This document shows positions 60,383 through 64,000 of a stretch of DNA of 64,000 nucleotides, in pieces. Numbering within the stretch: the first letter of the stretch is position 1; every line of letters starts with the position of its first letter. The stretch covers positions 7,068,001 to 7,132,000 of the forward strand of contig NZ_JBEJGY010000004.1 of the NCBI RefSeq assembly GCF_040253615.1, in the 5' to 3' direction. The notes under the pieces are model-generated. The model saw only the letters and a program-made list of their open reading frames with translations. It made no database searches and was not told the DNA's origin. Origin of the DNA: Streptomyces sp. Edi4. Lineage in GTDB: Bacteria; Actinomycetota; Actinomycetes; Streptomycetales; Streptomycetaceae. Made by a program: the position numbers and the translations under genes.

Positions 60383-62485
60383 ATGGACGTGGCTGAAGGG
60401 GACGCCGGCGCGGCCGAACTGTGCCACTGCGGCGGTCCGGCCGACGGCGAGGAGTGCCGCTTCCTGCACTCCTACGGCCCCGACCTGCGGATGGGCAGTT
60501 TCGACTGGGACCTGACCACCGGTCTCCTGCACATGGACGAGCCCGCGCTCGGCGTCTTCGACCTGCGCGCCGAGGACTACGACGACCGGCCCGACACGCT
60601 GGCCGCCCGGGTGCCGCCCGCCGAGGCCCTGCGGCTGGACGCGCTCGTCTCGCAGGCGCTGAAGAACGGCAGCGTCAACTACGGCGTGTATTTCCGCATC
60701 CGCCGCCGGGACGGCAGCCTGCGCTGGACGCACACCCAGGGCTTCGTGCGCCGCGACGAGAGCGGCCGTCCCCTGCGCATCATCGGCATCGTCCGCGACG
60801 CCACCGAGGAACTGACCGAGGCCACCGCCCGGGTCGGCCTCGACGACGAGCGGCGCCGCACCACCAGCGTCGTGGAGGCCACCACCGCCGCCCTCGCGCA
60901 CGCCCGGACGGTCAAGGACGTCATCGACGTCATGAGGGACTCCCGGGGCCCCGAATACCTCGGCGCCACCAGTCTGGTGATGGGCCTGCTCGAAGCGGGC
61001 CGCATCCATCTGATCGCCGAGGGCCCCGAGGGCAGCTTCGTGCCGGGCACCCGCTGGACGCGGGTGGACGAGCAGTACCCGATGAGCGAAGTGGTCCGCA
61101 CCCTCGCCCCCCGGTTCATCGAATCGCCCGAGGACTTCGCCGAGTCCTATCCGGTCCTGTGGCCGAACATCAGCGGACTCGGCATCACCTCCGCCGCCTA
61201 CCTCCCGCTCATCGCCCAGGCCCGCCCCATCGGCGCCATCGGACTGCTCTACAGCGGCAAACGCGGATTCAGCAGCGACGAACGCAACCTCCTGGTGGCG
61301 CTGGGCAGTTCGATCGCCCAGTCCCTGCAACGGGCCATGCTGTACGAGCAGGAGCACGACCTGGCCGAGGGGCTTCAGCAGGCCATGCTGCCGCGCCGCA
61401 TCCCCGACGTGCCCGGCGCCCAGCTCGCCGTGCGCTACCGCTCGGCACGGTTCGGCCGCGACATCGGCGGCGACTGGTACGACGTGGTGCCGCTGCCGGG
61501 CGGCCGGGTCGGCGTGGCCATCGGCGACGTCCAGGGACATGACACGCACGCGGCCGCCGTGATGGGCCAGCTGCGCATCGTGCTGCGCGCGTACGCCGCC
61601 GAGGGACACGCGCCGGCCACCGTCATCGCGCGCGCCTCGGTCTTCCTGCACGAGCTGGACACCGACCGCTTCGCGACCTGTACGTACGCCGAGGCCGACC
61701 TGAGCACCGGGGTGCTCCAGATCGTGCGCGCCGGGCACGTCGACCCGCTGGTGCGCCTCCCGGACGGCAGCTGCCGCAGAATGCCGGTGGAGGGCGGCCT
61801 TCCACTGGGACTCTCGGCGGAGTTCGGACGGCTGGAGTATCCGGTCTCGACCGTCGAGCTCGACCCGGGCCAGACCCTGCTGCTCTACACCGACGGTCTG
61901 GTGGAGCAGCCCGGCGCCGACCTGGACGACGGCATGCGGCTCCTGGCGTCGCTTGTCAGATCGGGACCCGAGGAGCTGGAGGCGCTGGCGGACCGGCTGT
62001 GCGACGAGGTCGACGAGCGGGGCGGCGACGACGACGTGGCCCTGTTGCTCCTGCGCCGCGACGTCACGGAAGTGCCGAGGGGCGGCGGCCGGCTGCGCCA
62101 GCACGTGGCGCAGAACGACCCCGAGGCGCTGAGCTCGTCGCGGCACATGATCCGCGCGGCGGTCCGCGCCTGGGGCGCGCGCGAGCGCTCCGACGAGATC
62201 GAGCTGGCCGCCGACGAGCTCATCACCAACGCCCTGATGCACACCGACGGAGGGGCGATCGTCACCATCCGGGTGCTTTCGGGCCCCGAACGCCGTCTGC
62301 GCGTCGAGGTGGAGGACCGTTCCAGCGCGCTGCCACGCCGTCGGGAGGCCGGCGCGTCCGGGGTGTCCGGGCGCGGCCTGATGCTGGTGGACCGGCTCGC
62401 GGACGTGTGGGGCGTGGAGTCGCGGGGCGGCGGCAAGTGCGTGTGGTGCGAGTTCGTCGTCCCCGAGCGCGGCGCCGGGCGGTGA
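60383..62485 (+). CDS. PAS-GAF-SpoIIE phosphatase with C-terminal anti-sigma-type kinase domain
   Basis: 700 residues. N-terminal Cys cluster LCHCGGPADGEECRF, PAS domain at about 30-150 (FRIRRRDGSLRWTHTQGFVR), GAF at about 165-320, PP2C-type SpoIIE phosphatase at about 345-550 (RDIGGDWYDVVPLPGGRVGV, AIGDVQGHDTHAAAVMGQLR, LLYTDGLVEQPGADLDDGM, DDDVALLLLRRD) and a HATPase_c domain at about 570-695 (ELAADELITNALMHTDGG, GRGLMLVDRLADVWGV). Such proteins sense a signal and act on anti-sigma-factor antagonists. No partner antagonist gene is adjacent. Confidence 0.93.
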   Translation: MDVAEGDAGAAELCHCGGPADGEECRFLHSYGPDLRMGSFDWDLTTGLLHMDEPALGVFDLRAEDYDDRPDTLAARVPPAEALRLDALVSQALKNGSVNYGVYFRIRRRDGSLRWTHTQGFVRRDESGRPLRIIGIVRDATEELTEATARVGLDDERRRTTSVVEATTAALAHARTVKDVIDVMRDSRGPEYLGATSLVMGLLEAGRIHLIAEGPEGSFVPGTRWTRVDEQYPMSEVVRTLAPRFIESPEDFAESYPVLWPNISGLGITSAAYLPLIAQARPIGAIGLLYSGKRGFSSDERNLLVALGSSIAQSLQRAMLYEQEHDLAEGLQQAMLPRRIPDVPGAQLAVRYRSARFGRDIGGDWYDVVPLPGGRVGVAIGDVQGHDTHAAAVMGQLRIVLRAYAAEGHAPATVIARASVFLHELDTDRFATCTYAEADLSTGVLQIVRAGHVDPLVRLPDGSCRRMPVEGGLPLGLSAEFGRLEYPVSTVELDPGQTLLLYTDGLVEQPGADLDDGMRLLASLVRSGPEELEALADRLCDEVDERGGDDDVALLLLRRDVTEVPRGGGRLRQHVAQNDPEALSSSRHMIRAAVRAWGARERSDEIELAADELITNALMHTDGGAIVTIRVLSGPERRLRVEVEDRSSALPRRREAGASGVSGRGLMLVDRLADVWGVESRGGGKCVWCEFVVPERGAGR

Positions 62486-62558
62486 CCGCCGCCCCGGCGG
62501 GGCCTTCGCGGCCTCCCATGGCTCGCTGAGCGGGCCCGGCCGGGGCACCCTGGTACGT

Positions 62559-63419
62559 ATGCCGGAATTGCCCGAAGTCGAGGCCCTGCGGGACTTCCTC
62601 TCCGACCATCTGGTCGGGCAGGAGATCGCCGGCGCCCAGCCGGTCGCCATCAGCGCCCTGAAGACGTACGACCCGCCGTACACGGAACTGGCCGGGCGGA
62701 GCGTCACCGGTGTCGCTCGGCACGGCAAGTTCCTCGACATCGACGCCGAGGGGCTGCACCTGTGCGTCCACCTCGCCCGGGCGGGCTGGCTGCGCTGGCA
62801 CGACACCCTGCCCGCCGCCCCGCCCAAGCCCGGCAAGGGCCCGCTCGCCCTGCGGGTCACCCTCGCCGGCGGCGCCGGCTTCGACCTCACCGAGGCGGGC
62901 AGCCGCAAGAGCCTCGCCGTATACCTCGTGCGCGACCCGGCCGAGGTCCCCGGCATCGCCCGGCTCGGCCCCGATCCGCTGGCCCCCGGCTTCGGCCGCG
63001 ACGAGCTCGCCGCGCTCCTGGCGGGCGAGCGGCGTCGGCTCAAGGGCGCACTGCGCGACCAGTGCCTCATCGCCGGCATCGGGAACGCCTACAGCGACGA
63101 AATCCTCCACGTGGCGCGGATGTCCCCCTTCAAGCCCGTCGCCCACATGACCGACGAGGAGATCACCGCCCTGTACGAGGCGATGCGTACCACCCTCACC
63201 GAGGCGGTCGAACGCTCACGCGGTCTTGCGGCCGGGCGCCTGAAGGCGGAGAAGAAGAGCGGGCTTCGCGTCCACGGCAGGACCGGCGAGCCGTGCCCGG
63301 TCTGCGGGGACACCGTGCGTGAGGTGTCGTTCGCCGATTCCTCCCTCCAGTACTGCGCCACCTGTCAGACCGACGGCAAGATCCTCGCGGACCGCCGCAC
63401 CTCGAAGTTCCTCAAGTAG
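62559..63419 (+). CDS. Fpg/Nei-family DNA glycosylase
   Basis: 286 residues. Begins MPELPEVEALRDFL with the catalytic Pro and Glu of the family. H2TH region LIAGIGNAYSDEILHVARMS, Lys-rich RLKAEKKSGLRVHGRTGEPC and a C-terminal zinc finger CPVCGDTVREVSFADSSLQY, then CATCQTDGKILADRR. It removes oxidised bases and nicks the abasic site. The variant zinc-finger tail ILADRRTSKFLK suggests an actinobacterial Nei2-like subgroup. Monocistronic. Confidence 0.9.
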   Translation: MPELPEVEALRDFLSDHLVGQEIAGAQPVAISALKTYDPPYTELAGRSVTGVARHGKFLDIDAEGLHLCVHLARAGWLRWHDTLPAAPPKPGKGPLALRVTLAGGAGFDLTEAGSRKSLAVYLVRDPAEVPGIARLGPDPLAPGFGRDELAALLAGERRRLKGALRDQCLIAGIGNAYSDEILHVARMSPFKPVAHMTDEEITALYEAMRTTLTEAVERSRGLAAGRLKAEKKSGLRVHGRTGEPCPVCGDTVREVSFADSSLQYCATCQTDGKILADRRTSKFLK

Positions 63420-63443
63420 CCCCGCCGGGTGCGGAGCCCGTCC

Positions 63444-64000
63444 TCAGCCGGGCGTGATCGTCGCCAGCCGCGTCCCGCTCGCGCCGCCCCGTACCTCGAA
63501 CCGCGCGATCGTGTCCTGCGCCAGGGCCGCCGAGCCCAGCATCCGCACCGGAGCGCCGCCCCGTTCGGCCCACGTCGCCACCGTCTGCTGCGTGCCGTCC
63601 CGTCCCACCACGACCAGCGTGCACGTCCCCGGCGCCGCGCCCGCCAGCGCGAGCTCCACATCCGTGCCCCAGCCCCGCGCCCGCGTCGCCAGGGACGCCG
63701 TCACACCCGGCGTGTGCGCGGCCACCTGCCACTGCGGAGGCGTCGGGTCCAGGGCGACGCCGAGCCCGCCCGCCACCAGCGCCCCCGCGGCGGCCACCAG
63801 CCCCATCCACGCCACGCGCCCGCGCCGGCGCCGCCCGGCCGCCGCCCCCAGCATCCGGTGAAGGATCTCGGGCGACACCGGCCCGGCCGGCGCCGGCCCG
63901 TTCGCCGAGTACGCCGCGAGCAGCGCCGCGACCTCGCCGAACCCGGCGAGCGCCGCCCGGCACGGGGCGCAGCCGTCGAGGTGGTCCTCGAAGCGGAAGG
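63444..64000 (-). CDS. anti-sigma-factor-like membrane protein (5' end outside window)
   Basis: The frame stays open to the end of the window; a start at 63878 would miss the N-terminal domain. Visible residues begin FRFEDHLDGCAPCRAALAGF, a zinc-type HxxxCxxC anti-sigma motif. A short linker, a single membrane helix (VAWMGLVAAAGALVAGGLGV) and an extracellular beta-rich domain follow (ELALAGAAPGTCTLVVVGRD). This is the layout of ECF anti-sigma factors; the sigma gene is expected just upstream, outside the window. Confidence 0.8.
   Translation of the reverse strand, partial: FRFEDHLDGCAPCRAALAGFGEVAALLAAYSANGPAPAGPVSPEILHRMLGAAAGRRRRGRVAWMGLVAAAGALVAGGLGVALDPTPPQWQVAAHTPGVTASLATRARGWGTDVELALAGAAPGTCTLVVVGRDGTQQTVATWAERGGAPVRMLGSAALAQDTIARFEVRGGASGTRLATITPG

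Overview
The window reads as chromosomal DNA of a Streptomyces or a close relative. Evidence: very high GC with G/C-rich third codon positions, GTG and TTG starts, a two-domain chaplin with a sortase signal, an Rpf/LysM/M23 cell-wall hydrolase, a PAS-GAF-SpoIIE-HATPase phosphatase, Tat lipoproteins, and families typical of the genus (Methyltransf_19, DUF6777, GlxA-type AraC). No species is claimed.

Layout. 1-2.7 kb: C-terminal part of a PEP-synthase/rifampicin-phosphotransferase-like enzyme and a small secreted His/Met-rich protein. 2.8-4.5 kb: an alpha/beta hydrolase and a WYL regulator, each broken by one frameshift. 4.6-9 kb: a repeat-rich membrane protein, then a secreted GH31 glycosidase behind two perfect LacI-type palindromes. 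9-14.5 kb: an acrylyl-CoA-reductase-like enzyme, a decayed GntR/TetR regulator abutting a FAD monooxygenase with a damaged N-terminus, a DMT-type/PAP2 membrane pair, and a TetR regulator with a large palindromic operator. 14.5-17.4 kb: DeoR regulator, SIS isomerase and class II aldolase, a sugar-phosphate catabolic module. 17.4-21.6 kb: P450 and a translationally coupled lutABC-like operon. 22.1 kb: tRNA-Pro(GGG) with a strong terminator.

22.3-27.4 kb is visibly lower in GC and looks acquired. It holds a two-gene module, a small HEPN-like protein and a 914-residue protein fusing a KGGVGR-variant ParA/MinD-like ATPase to a second P-loop NTPase, followed by about 1.5 kb of degenerate sequence. 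This module is the best candidate here for an undescribed conflict or defence system.

27.5-42 kb: PadR/membrane pair, acyltransferase, cupin, GlxA regulator, SDR, MgtC, a rhomboid-like protein, a chaplin, an orphan binding protein, a methyltransferase, an SPFH gene and a NAD-kinase-like gene fused by an apparent deletion, and a Tat lipoprotein deacetylase. 42-48.6 kb: PAP2, DedA, BlaI/M56 pair with operator, DoxX, panD, GNAT, and an Asp/Glu-racemase-like protein carrying seven 18-bp in-frame repeats. 48.6-64 kb: 6-phosphogluconate dehydrogenase, Rpf hydrolase, DMT protein, an SDR with a zinc ribbon and an altered catalytic Tyr, HD hydrolase, a 57-residue small protein, S9 peptidase, DUF6777 lipoprotein, a DNA-binding-like protein behind a palindrome, SpoIIE phosphatase, Fpg/Nei glycosylase and a partial anti-sigma-like protein.

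Two themes recur: several broken or fused genes (about 3.4, 3.95, 10.1, 10.6 and 39.66 kb) and many short GC-rich tandem repeats, mostly between genes. All calls come from reading the sequence; no database search was run.
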